From Candidatus Woesearchaeota archaeon (lineage in GTDB: Archaea; Nanobdellota; Nanobdellia; Woesearchaeales; GW2011-AR9), in NCBI GenBank assembly GCA_018655525.1, contig JABIJM010000002.1:173575-225423 (forward strand): DNA of 51,849 nt. Reading direction: 5' to 3'. This document shows positions 43,483-51,282 of the stretch, one piece after another (the stretch's first letter is position 1; each line of letters opens with the position of its first letter). The notes below the pieces were generated by a model. The model was not told where the DNA came from. It searched no databases and saw only the letters and a list, made by a program, of their open reading frames with translations. The position numbers were made by a program, and so were the translations under genes.

Positions 43483-44418
43483 ATGAATGTTAAAGATTTC
43501 ACATGGGAACAAGGACTTACAGTAAAAGGGCTTATTGATCAATACAAACAGGTAGGATTTCAAAGTATTGAGTTAGCACGAGCTGCAGAAGTTTTTGTTA
43601 AAATAAAGAAAAACAATGCAAAAACGTACCTTACTTTCACATCAAACATGGTTACATCAGGATTACGAGGATTCTTTGCTCAACTAATTAAATTAAAGAT
43701 GGCAGATGTCATTGTCACAACTGTTGGTGGCATTGAAGAAGACATCATGAAGTCTAAAGGTGAAAAGTTTAAGGTTGGAAGATTTGATACAGATGATGTT
43801 GAATTACATGAACAAGGTGTAAACCGTGTAGGAAATTTATTCATCAACAATGAAGCATACATGAATTTTGAAGATTTAATGTTGCCTATTCTAAATACTC
43901 TTTATGAAAAGAAAAAACGATGGGCTGTCTCTGAACTTCTAAGAGAAATTGGATTAACATTAGATGATGAGAATTCTATTCTTTATCAAGCTGCAAAGAA
44001 CAATGTCCCGATTTTCTGTCCTGCAATTACAGATGGTGCATTCGGGTTCCATTTATACTTATTTCAACAGAAACATAAAGATTTTATTGTTGATGTCGTG
44101 CAAGATTTTGGAAATATTTTATTCAGTAGCAGCCAAGATGAAAAAAAAGCTGTAATTGCATTAGGAGGTTCCATCAGCAAGCATCATGCAATCTTATGCA
44201 CACTTCTTAATGGTGGCGCAAATTATGCTGTATATATGACAACTGCTCATAAAACATCAGGGTCTATGAGTGGTGCAACAACTGAAGAAGCAAAGTCTTG
44301 GGGAAAAGTTAAGGATGATTCTGATGTTGCAACAGTAAATGGAGACGTTACAATCATGTTTCCACTAGCAATGATTTGGGCGCTTGAAGAATTGAAGAAG
44401 GATGGATTAATTGAATGA
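43483..44418 (+). CDS. dys: Deoxyhypusine synthase family protein
   Basis: 311 residues. Transfers an aminobutyl group from spermidine via NAD to a lysine of aIF5A, the first step to hypusine. Family segments: TFTSNMVTSGLRGFFAQLI, VTTVGGIEEDI, the active-site lysine in EEAKSWGKVKDD (K275), and NGDVTIMFPLAMIW. The family also contains homospermidine synthases and agmatine-using variants, so the substrate is uncertain. It heads a four-gene operon with ATGA overlaps at each junction. Confidence 0.92.
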   Translation: MNVKDFTWEQGLTVKGLIDQYKQVGFQSIELARAAEVFVKIKKNNAKTYLTFTSNMVTSGLRGFFAQLIKLKMADVIVTTVGGIEEDIMKSKGEKFKVGRFDTDDVELHEQGVNRVGNLFINNEAYMNFEDLMLPILNTLYEKKKRWAVSELLREIGLTLDDENSILYQAAKNNVPIFCPAITDGAFGFHLYLFQQKHKDFIVDVVQDFGNILFSSSQDEKKAVIALGGSISKHHAILCTLLNGGANYAVYMTTAHKTSGSMSGATTEEAKSWGKVKDDSDVATVNGDVTIMFPLAMIWALEELKKDGLIE

Positions 44419-44933
44419 TACCTTATAGTGTGATTTTAAGATTTGGTCCAAGTTTAGTAACAGAAATAGATCCTTCTTTAGAATATGTCAGAAAATTAAA
44501 TTCACGAGTACATCATGTAAGAAAAAATGGAGAGGATCAAATATTTAGATTTGGAACAATAATGTTTAAAAGAACCTTAGAAAGAGAGATAATGGGTCTT
44601 GAATTAGCAAAAGGAAACCCAGTCCCTAAAGTAGAAGAAGTTTATTGCCAGAATGGTGATAGAATCGCTCTTCGTAAAACATTCATTCCTGGAAGAGAAT
44701 TTAATATGGCAACAGATCAACATCTTAAAAGCCAAGCATATGAGTTAGTAAGAAGGATTCATGCGGTTGGAGTTTCTTACTTAGATCTTAAAGTAGATAA
44801 CATGATTGTAAATGAAAATGGATTACATTTACCAGATTTTGATTTTGTTTCAATTAAAGGATTTTTTGGTGATTATAAATTACATCGGGATTATGACAAT
44901 GAATGCTTAATAAGAATTTTCGGAAAAAGATGA
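44415..44933 (+). CDS. Mini protein-kinase-fold protein
   Basis: 172 residues. The compact kinase fold has a candidate Lys/Glu pair in TIMFKRTLEREIMGLE, the catalytic loop SYLDLKVDNMIV (D124, K126, N129) and DFD at 141-143 in place of DFG. The shape recalls RIO and Kdo/lipopolysaccharide kinases; the activation segment is very short. It lies between deoxyhypusine synthase and a polyamine decarboxylase with 4-nt overlaps on both sides, implying co-translation and a linked role, perhaps on aIF5A or a pathway enzyme. Substrate unknown. Confidence 0.75.
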   Translation: MIPYSVILRFGPSLVTEIDPSLEYVRKLNSRVHHVRKNGEDQIFRFGTIMFKRTLEREIMGLELAKGNPVPKVEEVYCQNGDRIALRKTFIPGREFNMATDQHLKSQAYELVRRIHAVGVSYLDLKVDNMIVNENGLHLPDFDFVSIKGFFGDYKLHRDYDNECLIRIFGKR

Positions 44934-45958
44934 AACCACACTTCACACTAAACAAAAACATTGTACTTCAACAATACCATAAAACAGAGAAGATTTCAGA
45001 CATTGTTAGTTATTCTTCTAAAACAAATCCTTTAGTAACACCAATTTTAGAACAAGAAACAGATGCTATGTTTTCTATCCATTTACAAAATGAATTGAAA
45101 AATGTGAAAGATAAATCACGAATCTTGTTTCTTGCACAAGCGTGGAACGAGGAACAAATAGAATCATTAATCAATCAAGGTATCAATTGGTTTGTTGTTG
45201 ATAATGAAGTTGATTTAGAAATCTTAGTGAAGTATCTAGATACAAGAGATACAAAAATCAACCTTCTACTAAGATTAAAACTAAAAGAACGTACATTAAA
45301 GACGGAAAAGTATTATGTTTTCGGTATGGAATCAAAAGTCATCAATCAAAAGATCAATGAATTGTCAAATCATAAAAACATCAACAATTTAGGAATCCAT
45401 TTCCATAGAAAAACACAAAATATGGCTGAATGGAATTTGCAGTATGAGATTGAAGATGTTATCCCTCCAGAAGTTCTTAACAAAATAACAATTCTAAATA
45501 TTGGAGGAGGATTACCAAGTAATTATGCAAATACGAATGTTAAGGTAATTGATTCAATTTTCAATAAAATAAATGACTTGAAATCATGGTTACAAACAAA
45601 AAATATTAAATTGATGCTAGAACCTGGTAGGTTTATTGCAGCACCTGCTGGAAAACTTCATACAGAGATTATTGCAATCCATAGTAATACAATTATTGTA
45701 AATACATCTGTATATAATTCTGATATGGATGCGTTAATTGTTCCTGTGAAACTTCTTGTTGAAAATGAATTAGAAAAACATCAAGGAGAACCCTATGTTA
45801 TTAAAGGAATCACACCTTGTTCTTTGGACTTATTTCGTTACAGAGTTTATCTTAATGAACCAAAAGTAGGAGATAAGATCACATTTCTTAATGCAGGCGC
45901 ATATAATTTTTCAACAGAATTTTGTGATCTTGAAAAATTGGAGACAATTGAAGAATGA
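44930..45958 (+). CDS. PLP-dependent amino-acid decarboxylase, alanine-racemase fold
   Basis: 342 residues from ATG 44930, which overlaps the previous stop as ATGA. Fold-type III landmarks: PLP lysine in VSYSSKTNP (K31), GIHFHRKTQN, NIGGGLPSNYA, LEPGRFIAAPAG, the Cys/Asp motif ITPCSLDLF and the terminal LNAGAYNF. The family covers ornithine, arginine, diaminopimelate and carboxynorspermidine decarboxylases; at this length it is nearest the carboxynorspermidine/short group. Followed directly by an agmatinase gene, arginine decarboxylation to agmatine is plausible. Most archaea make agmatine with an unrelated pyruvoyl enzyme. Confidence 0.85.
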   Translation: MKPHFTLNKNIVLQQYHKTEKISDIVSYSSKTNPLVTPILEQETDAMFSIHLQNELKNVKDKSRILFLAQAWNEEQIESLINQGINWFVVDNEVDLEILVKYLDTRDTKINLLLRLKLKERTLKTEKYYVFGMESKVINQKINELSNHKNINNLGIHFHRKTQNMAEWNLQYEIEDVIPPEVLNKITILNIGGGLPSNYANTNVKVIDSIFNKINDLKSWLQTKNIKLMLEPGRFIAAPAGKLHTEIIAIHSNTIIVNTSVYNSDMDALIVPVKLLVENELEKHQGEPYVIKGITPCSLDLFRYRVYLNEPKVGDKITFLNAGAYNFSTEFCDLEKLETIEE

Positions 45959-46794
45959 TGACATGGATGAACCTTCCTGAAGAATATAGAACAGACACAT
46001 CAAAGTATGTTATAATCCCAATTGCATATGAGAAAAATTTAACTTTTGGTAAAGGAACTTCTAAAGGTCCAGGAGCTATCATCAATGCGTCAAAACATTT
46101 AGAATATTATGATGATCAGTTTGATTGTGAACCATTTGAAAAAGGTATCAAAGTACAACCACAATTAAATCTTAACGATTCAACTCCAGAAGAAATGGTT
46201 GAAACAATATCACTATCAATTCCAAACAAATTCATCCTGGCAATTGGTGGAGATCATGCAACAACAATTGGAACGGTTAAAGGATTAGAAAAATATCATG
46301 AAGAGTTTTCAGTGATTCAATTTGATGCACATGCAGATTTTAGAGATTCATGGAACAATTCATCTTTGAACCATGCATGTGTTGCAAAACAAGTTTCTAA
46401 GAAACATTCTTTATTACAAATTGGAATTAGATCTATGGATATTGATGAAAAGAATCAATTAGATCAAACAGAACATGTGCATACAATTAAAGCATACGAT
46501 TTTTCATTGGAATCAATCAAATCTATTTTACCAAAACTACATCATAAAGTGTTCATTACAATTGATGTAGATGCATTTGATCCTTCTGTTATAAGAAACA
46601 CAGGAACACCTGAACCAGGTGGATTAATGTGGAATCAGATCATTGTTTCATTAGAACTAATCTTCAAACATAAACAGGTTATTGGAGCCGACATCACAGA
46701 ATTTTCTCCTAATCAAAATTATGAAGCAGAAGCTTATACTTTAGCTAAATTAACTTATAAAATAATGGCATTAGATTCTTCAAGTACCGAATAA
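45955..46794 (+). CDS. speB: Agmatinase/ureohydrolase family protein
   Basis: 279 residues. The manganese ligands are all present: IGGDHATTIG (about residues 97-106), FDAHADFRD (~122-130) and TIDVDAFDPS (~201-210). The family hydrolyses guanidino compounds, releasing urea; next to deoxyhypusine synthase and a decarboxylase the likely substrate is agmatine or an agmatine-modified aIF5A. The gene starts inside the stop of the decarboxylase gene (ATGATGA). Confidence 0.9.
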   Translation: MMTWMNLPEEYRTDTSKYVIIPIAYEKNLTFGKGTSKGPGAIINASKHLEYYDDQFDCEPFEKGIKVQPQLNLNDSTPEEMVETISLSIPNKFILAIGGDHATTIGTVKGLEKYHEEFSVIQFDAHADFRDSWNNSSLNHACVAKQVSKKHSLLQIGIRSMDIDEKNQLDQTEHVHTIKAYDFSLESIKSILPKLHHKVFITIDVDAFDPSVIRNTGTPEPGGLMWNQIIVSLELIFKHKQVIGADITEFSPNQNYEAEAYTLAKLTYKIMALDSSSTE

Positions 46795-46801
46795 TATAAA
46801 T
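46794..46801 (+). promoter_or_regulatory. TATA box of the lipoprotein gene
   Basis: ATATAAAT predicts a transcription start near 46823, leaving a ~140-nt leader that begins with the long hairpin. Confidence 0.4.
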
Positions 46802-46827
46802 ATCATTAATTCTTCACAAATATGATT

Positions 46828-46901
46828 AAAATGCGTAAAGCCATCTCACCCCGTTCTAAAGAAGGGGGTTTCAAAGAGATGGTTTTTCAACTACGCATTT
46901 T
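46828..46901. repeat. Long imperfect hairpin in the leader of the cupredoxin-like gene
   Basis: AAAATGCGTA (46828-46837) pairs with TACGCATTTT (46892-46901); GCCATCTC (46840-46847) pairs with GAGATGGT (46876-46883); ACCCC (46848-46852) pairs with GGGGT (46865-46869); a short TTC/GAA stem tops it. About 26 pairs over 74 nt. It may be a leader RNA element, a processing signal or a relic of an IS200/IS605-type end. Confidence 0.65.
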
Positions 46902-46962
46902 TAGCATGCAAAAAATATCACCAGAGATATTTTTAAGCACAAAATCCTTAGGAGGTGATAAT

Positions 46963-47376
46963 ATGAAAAAAATATTAGTTTTATTAAGTTTAATTGCAGT
47001 TCTTGTTCTAATCGTTGGATGCGGAACTCCAGAGGTTGTTGAAGAAGTTGTTGATGAAGTAGTTGATGAACCTGTAGAGATTGTAGAAGAAGTTGTTGAA
47101 GAAGTTGTTGAAACAGCAGAAGTCAAAGTTACAAAAGATGGTTTTGTTCCAGACACATTAAATGTTAAAGTTGGAACTATTGTAACATGGGAAAATGTTG
47201 ACGACGATAAAAAATACGATAGACCAATGATTTTAGGTACACAAAAATGTATTAAGTTAAAAACAGATAGACTTGAAGCTGGTGAGAGTTATAGTTTTAC
47301 ATTTGAAGAAGCAATGGAATGTAAAATTGTAAATGGTATTCTACCAAGTCAAACAATGAAAGTTGTTGTTGAATAA
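46963..47376 (+). CDS. Lipoprotein with degenerate cupredoxin domain
   Basis: 137 residues from ATG 46963, chosen because GGAGGTGA (46951-46958) is a near-perfect ribosome binding site and a signal peptide begins there; the longer frame from 46822 runs through the hairpin. The lipobox is LIVGC (Cys20), followed by a Val/Glu-rich spacer of VVEEVV-type repeats. The C-terminal ~80 residues follow the plastocyanin-like pattern (TKDGFVPDTLNVKVGTIVTW, ESYSFTFEEAMEC, SQTMKVVVE), but the usual two His copper ligands are absent. Confidence 0.75.
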   Translation: MKKILVLLSLIAVLVLIVGCGTPEVVEEVVDEVVDEPVEIVEEVVEEVVETAEVKVTKDGFVPDTLNVKVGTIVTWENVDDDKKYDRPMILGTQKCIKLKTDRLEAGESYSFTFEEAMECKIVNGILPSQTMKVVVE

Positions 47377-47402
47377 ATTTTATTTTTTTTTATTTTTTAT
47401 TT
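47377..47402 (+). terminator. T-rich terminator between converging genes
   Basis: A run of T with single A interruptions fills the 26 bp between the two stops. Confidence 0.55.
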
Positions 47403-47813
47403 TTATCGAACCTTATCTTCAAATTTTTGAAAAAACTGACGTTTCGGACTTTTAACTCGTGATTCAACATTTCTAAGAAACAAGTATAATTTTGCATTTA
47501 ATTCATCTAATTTAAACAAAAGTAATTCAGAATCTTGTTTAGATAAATATTTTAGATCATGACATAAATTCAGTAATACTTCAACTTCTTTAGCGGAAGC
47601 ATAAGAAACATTGAGAAAATATGCAAACTCTCTATCACTTGCTTTTGCACTTCCTTCAGCAATGTTTAATGGAATAGATACTGAGGCACGTCGAAGTTGA
47701 GAGGTGATATTATGTAGTTCTTCTTTAGGAAAATTTTTGGATTTTTGATAAACATCTAATACAAATTGATATGCTAAATGATAAACTTGAATATTTTTAT
47801 AATTTCTGGCCAT
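47403..47813 (-). CDS. Four-helix-bundle protein (S23/23S rRNA-IVS type)
   Basis: 136 residues. NIQVYHLAYQFVLDVYQKSKN, LTSQLRRASVSIPLNIAEG (here ITSQLRRASVSIPLN) and the run ending EVEVLLNLCHDLKYL are diagnostic of the family first found in 23S rRNA intervening sequences of Leptospira and relatives. Members form pentameric helical bundles; their function is unknown. It lies about 230 bp beyond the 3' end of the 23S gene, on the same strand. CATATAAAG near 47836-47844 gives a leaderless ATG. Confidence 0.88.
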   Translation of the reverse strand: MARNYKNIQVYHLAYQFVLDVYQKSKNFPKEELHNITSQLRRASVSIPLNIAEGSAKASDREFAYFLNVSYASAKEVEVLLNLCHDLKYLSKQDSELLLFKLDELNAKLYLFLRNVESRVKSPKRQFFQKFEDKVR

Positions 47814-48036
47814 ACATTATTATTACATCTTCTCTTTATATGTATTTGTAGAAGCTAATATAATGTCTTTGGTGGTGGTGTTCGGGTGGTGGTACTAAAT
47901 TAAAATGGACAGTGATCTGACTAATAATAACTTGTGAGATAGTTTGTTTGAAATAAAAAATTGTTGGGAATCTAAAACATAGCTAAAGCTATACCTTATT
48001 AAAAAAAAAGAAAAAAAAGGTTGAAGTAAATGAAAA
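47814..48036. other. Spacer between the 23S gene and the four-helix-bundle gene
   Basis: No gene or 5S rRNA is visible. It holds a G-rich stretch (47871-47892, GGTGGTGGTG...GGGTGGTGG), a small palindrome ATAGCTAAAGCTAT (47979-47992) and the rRNA terminator. Confidence 0.6.
48001..48018 (-). terminator. Probable rRNA operon terminator
   Basis: On the minus strand CTTTTTTTTCTTTTTTTTT lies about 20 nt after the 23S processing stem. Confidence 0.55.
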
Positions 48037-48055
48037 CCATATGTAGTTTAACACA
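48029..48055 (-). other. 23S processing stem, 3' arm
   Basis: Plus-strand CCATATGTAGTTTAACACA (48037-48055) is the exact complement of 50988-51006. Beyond a short internal bulge, AATGA (48029-48033) pairs with TCATT (51008-51012), as in bulge-helix-bulge excision sites. Confidence 0.75.
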
Positions 48056-50998
48056 AAGATATGAACGTTAGTGAGTGCATGCTGAATGTCTCGTTGCCTT
48101 GACACTTACACACCACTTCTATCAAACGGGTATTCTTTCCGTGTTCTAAGGAATCTCTTTTCAAGGTACGCTTCGTGCTTAGATGCGTTCAGCACTTATC
48201 GCTTATTGCGTAGCTGCTCTGCATGCCTTATCAGACAACAGATCGACCAGTGGCAACGAACTTTCGTTCCTCTCGTACTAAAAAGTCCTTCCTTTCAGAT
48301 TCCCAACAATTCCAGTAGATATCAAACAAACTGCCTCACAGCGTTCTGAACCCAGCTCACGATCCCTTTTAATGGGTGAACACCCCCACCCTTGGCAGCT
48401 TCTGCACCGCCAGGACAGGAAGAGCCGACATCGAAGTAGCAAACCGCGCCGTCGATTTATTCTCTCTGCTTATGAGTAATCTCACAAGACAGAATACGAA
48501 CTCTCAGGCGCGACAACTCAGTTATCCCCGGAGTAACTTTTCAGTCATTACCAGCCCTCATTAAGAAGGCTTGGTAGTTCGCTAGACCACACTTTCGTGT
48601 TTGGAAACCTTTATGTTCGGAGTCCAATCAGGCAGACTTTTGCTCTTACACTCTACGTCGGATTTCTAAACCGACTGAGTCTACCATTGGGCGCTATTGA
48701 TATCTTTTCAACAGCGTGCCACCCCAGCCAAACTGTCTACCAACCGCTGTTCCTCTTTACGAGGTTAGTGACATAATTTCTGAAAAGTGGTGTTACATTG
48801 GCGCCTCACATACTAACTGACGTCATTATGCTCAAACAGCTCCCACTTACACTATATAACAGAAACCACATCACAACGACAGGCTACAGTAAAGTTTCAC
48901 GGGGTCTTCGCTTCCCACTGGAATTCCCTGGCCTTTGCACCAGGAAAGAGTATTCGGGAGACTCTAGATTGGGACAGTGACAATCTCGTTATACCATTCA
49001 TGCAGGCCGTCATTCAAACGGCAAGGCATTTCGCTACCTTAAGAGAGTTATAGTTACTCCCGCCGTTTACCAGCTCTTCACCCCGTTGAAACGAGGCTTA
49101 AAGTACTGGCACTGGGCAGGTATCACATTCTATACACATCCTTACGGACTAGCAGAATGTTAAGTTTTTGTTAAACAGTCGGACCATCTTTGTAATTGCA
49201 CCCTGAAATCGCACCCATACGAGAACGAAACCAGGGATCCCTTATACCGAAGGTACAGGACTAATTTGCCGAATTCCCTAATCTAGATTAAACTCACACA
49301 TCTTAGGCTTCTCACCTAGGGGCACCAGTGCCGGTTCTGGGTACGGTTACTTTAGATCTTTCAATGTTTCCTTTTCATGGACTCTAGAAATCAGCTAAAC
49401 AGACTATAAGCCTGCTGTTCTACAGTTTACTCATGTTCTCATCATTACGATACTCCCATGACTTATCTGTATTAATACCTCCGACGAGAGATATTAACCT
49501 ATTCAAAAGCGTTAGAAACATAGCTTGCGTTGCCGCACATACTAAAATAGTAGTGGAATATTAACCACTTTCCCTTTCCCTTCACTCCATTACGAGATCA
49601 GTTAGGACCGACTAACCCTTGGCTGATTGACATTGCCAAGGAACCCTTGCCCTTACGATGATAAGGATTCTCACCTTACTAAGATCCTACTTTCACCAGA
49701 ATTTTCATTACGTACAGGTCCATCTCCTCTTACAAGAAAACTTCTATCCTATACGTACGCCTGCCTACGCCCACTTATCGTGGTCTATGGTATCGGCGGT
49801 CAGCTTAGACCCGTCAATTTTCGGGACTCACGATCTCAATGAGTAAGCTGTTACGCACTTTTTAAAGGATGGCTGCTTCTAAGCCAACCTCCTCACTGTC
49901 TAAGATCACGAACACCCTTTACCCTTTATCACTTAGCTGACACTTAGGGGCCTTAACCATAGTCTGGGTTGTTCCCCTCTCGGAAATCAAGTTTACCCCA
50001 AGACTCCCTGTTTCCCAGAGTCTACGGTGTTATAGCATTCGGAGTTGGACAAGAAACCGACAGATTTCTCCGCCTAAATCCCCTATCCGTAGCTCTACAA
50101 CCATAACGACCTCGTCTGAGACTTGACTAAGGTCAATTTCGGCAGGAACCTGCTATCGCCGAGCTCGATTGGCTTTTCACCCCTATTCCCAGGTCAGAAA
50201 AACGCTTGCACGCAGAACTTCTTCAGGCCTCCACGAGGTCTTACCCTCGCTTCACCTTGCCCAGGAATAGATCGCTCGGTTTCAGGTCGTACCCATGTGA
50301 CTTGTGGCCCTTTCATACCATTCCCCTCGTAAACTGCGGGAACTTGCTTTCGCTGTGGATGCCCATTTTCAGGTTATCCTTGCCACATAGATACACTCTC
50401 TGGCCCGTTATTCAAAACGAACGTCAGAACTCCTAAAAGCCCTGACACACTATCACTGCTAGATTTCAGAATCTTTTAACTCTCTATCAAGAGTTCTTTT
50501 CAACTTTCCCTCACGGTACTTTATGCTATCGGATTCGAAACGTATTTAGTCTTAGAGGTTAATGCCCCCCATATTCTCACTTCATTTTCAAGAAGCAATA
50601 CTCTGGATACTTCCAAAACCTTCTTTCTTTCTCCTACGGGACTATCACCCTGTACTGTGTTACTTTCCAGTAAACTTCGGATCAAAAAGAAGGTTGAAAA
50701 GGAAGTCCAAAAACCACATCTCCATTATATTACTATAACGGATTCAGTTTGGACTGTATCGCGTTCGCTCGCTGTTACTAACGATATCTCAATTGATTTT
50801 TATTCCTGCAGGTACTAAGACGCTTCAATTCCCTGCGTTCCCCGACCCCAAAGGGTCTATAAGAGAGAAGACTCATTCGGAAATCTCCGGTTCAACGTCT
50901 ACATTCGACTCGCCGGAGCATATCGTAGCTTGTCACGTCCTTCATCGGCGTTTCGAACCAAGTCATCCATCTAACAGCTTCCTAAGATGTGTTAAACT
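48045..50998 (-). rRNA. 23S ribosomal RNA
   Basis: Near-complete large-subunit rRNA of about 2.95 kb. Landmarks on the minus strand include the 5' segment GCCGATGAAGGACGTGACAAG, the sarcin-ricin loop AGTACGAGAGGAAC (near 48270) and the 3' region GTGCTGAACGCATCTAAGCA. Ends are approximate (within ~15 nt) and lie inside a 19-bp terminal stem. No obvious intron or intervening sequence stands out from the length. The short open frames within it are not genes. Confidence 0.95.
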
Positions 50999-51012
50999 AC
51001 ATATGGCTCATT
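50988..51012 (-). other. 23S processing stem, 5' arm
   Basis: Plus-strand TGTGTTAAACTACATATGG (50988-51006) pairs over 19 bp with the 3' arm at 48037-48055, bringing both ends of pre-23S together for tRNA-splicing-type excision. Confidence 0.75.
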
Positions 51013-51164
51013 ATTATGATGTGGTAACGTAATGAAGTAAATTCAATACTCCATCATATTCAACCAAAGTCACCGTAATATGGCTATCACGATAACTTGC
51101 GTTCAGTTTCCTGAACTATGCACCTACCTCAAGGAGATAGGAACATATTTTCCAATTAAGGAAG

Positions 51165-51236
51165 TGGACCCATCGGGATTTGAACCCGAGACCTCCTGCT
51201 TGCAAGGCAGGCGCTCTCCCGCTGAGCTATGGGCCC
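51165..51236 (-). tRNA. tRNA-Ala (anticodon UGC)
   Basis: 72 nt in the 16S-23S spacer. All four arms fold: acceptor GGGCCCA/TGGGTCC with the G3-U70 pair that identifies alanine tRNA, D arm GCTC/GAGC, anticodon stem CCTGC/GCAGG with loop CTTGCAA, and T arm TCGGG/CCCGA with loop TTCAAAT. The discriminator is A and CCA is not encoded. This placement is usual for euryarchaeal-type rRNA operons. Confidence 0.97.
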
Positions 51237-51282
51237 AGCAAGTTTTTAACAATGATTGTGAACTTTTTTTTAATAAAAAAAA

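Noticed and set aside
46822-46962. N-terminal extension of the cupredoxin-like lipoprotein
   Set aside because: It runs through the hairpin; the signal peptide and strong ribosome binding site start the protein at 46963.
48056-50987. Open frames of 60-80 codons within the 23S gene
   Set aside because: They coincide with highly conserved rRNA sequence on the opposite strand and have no protein motifs.
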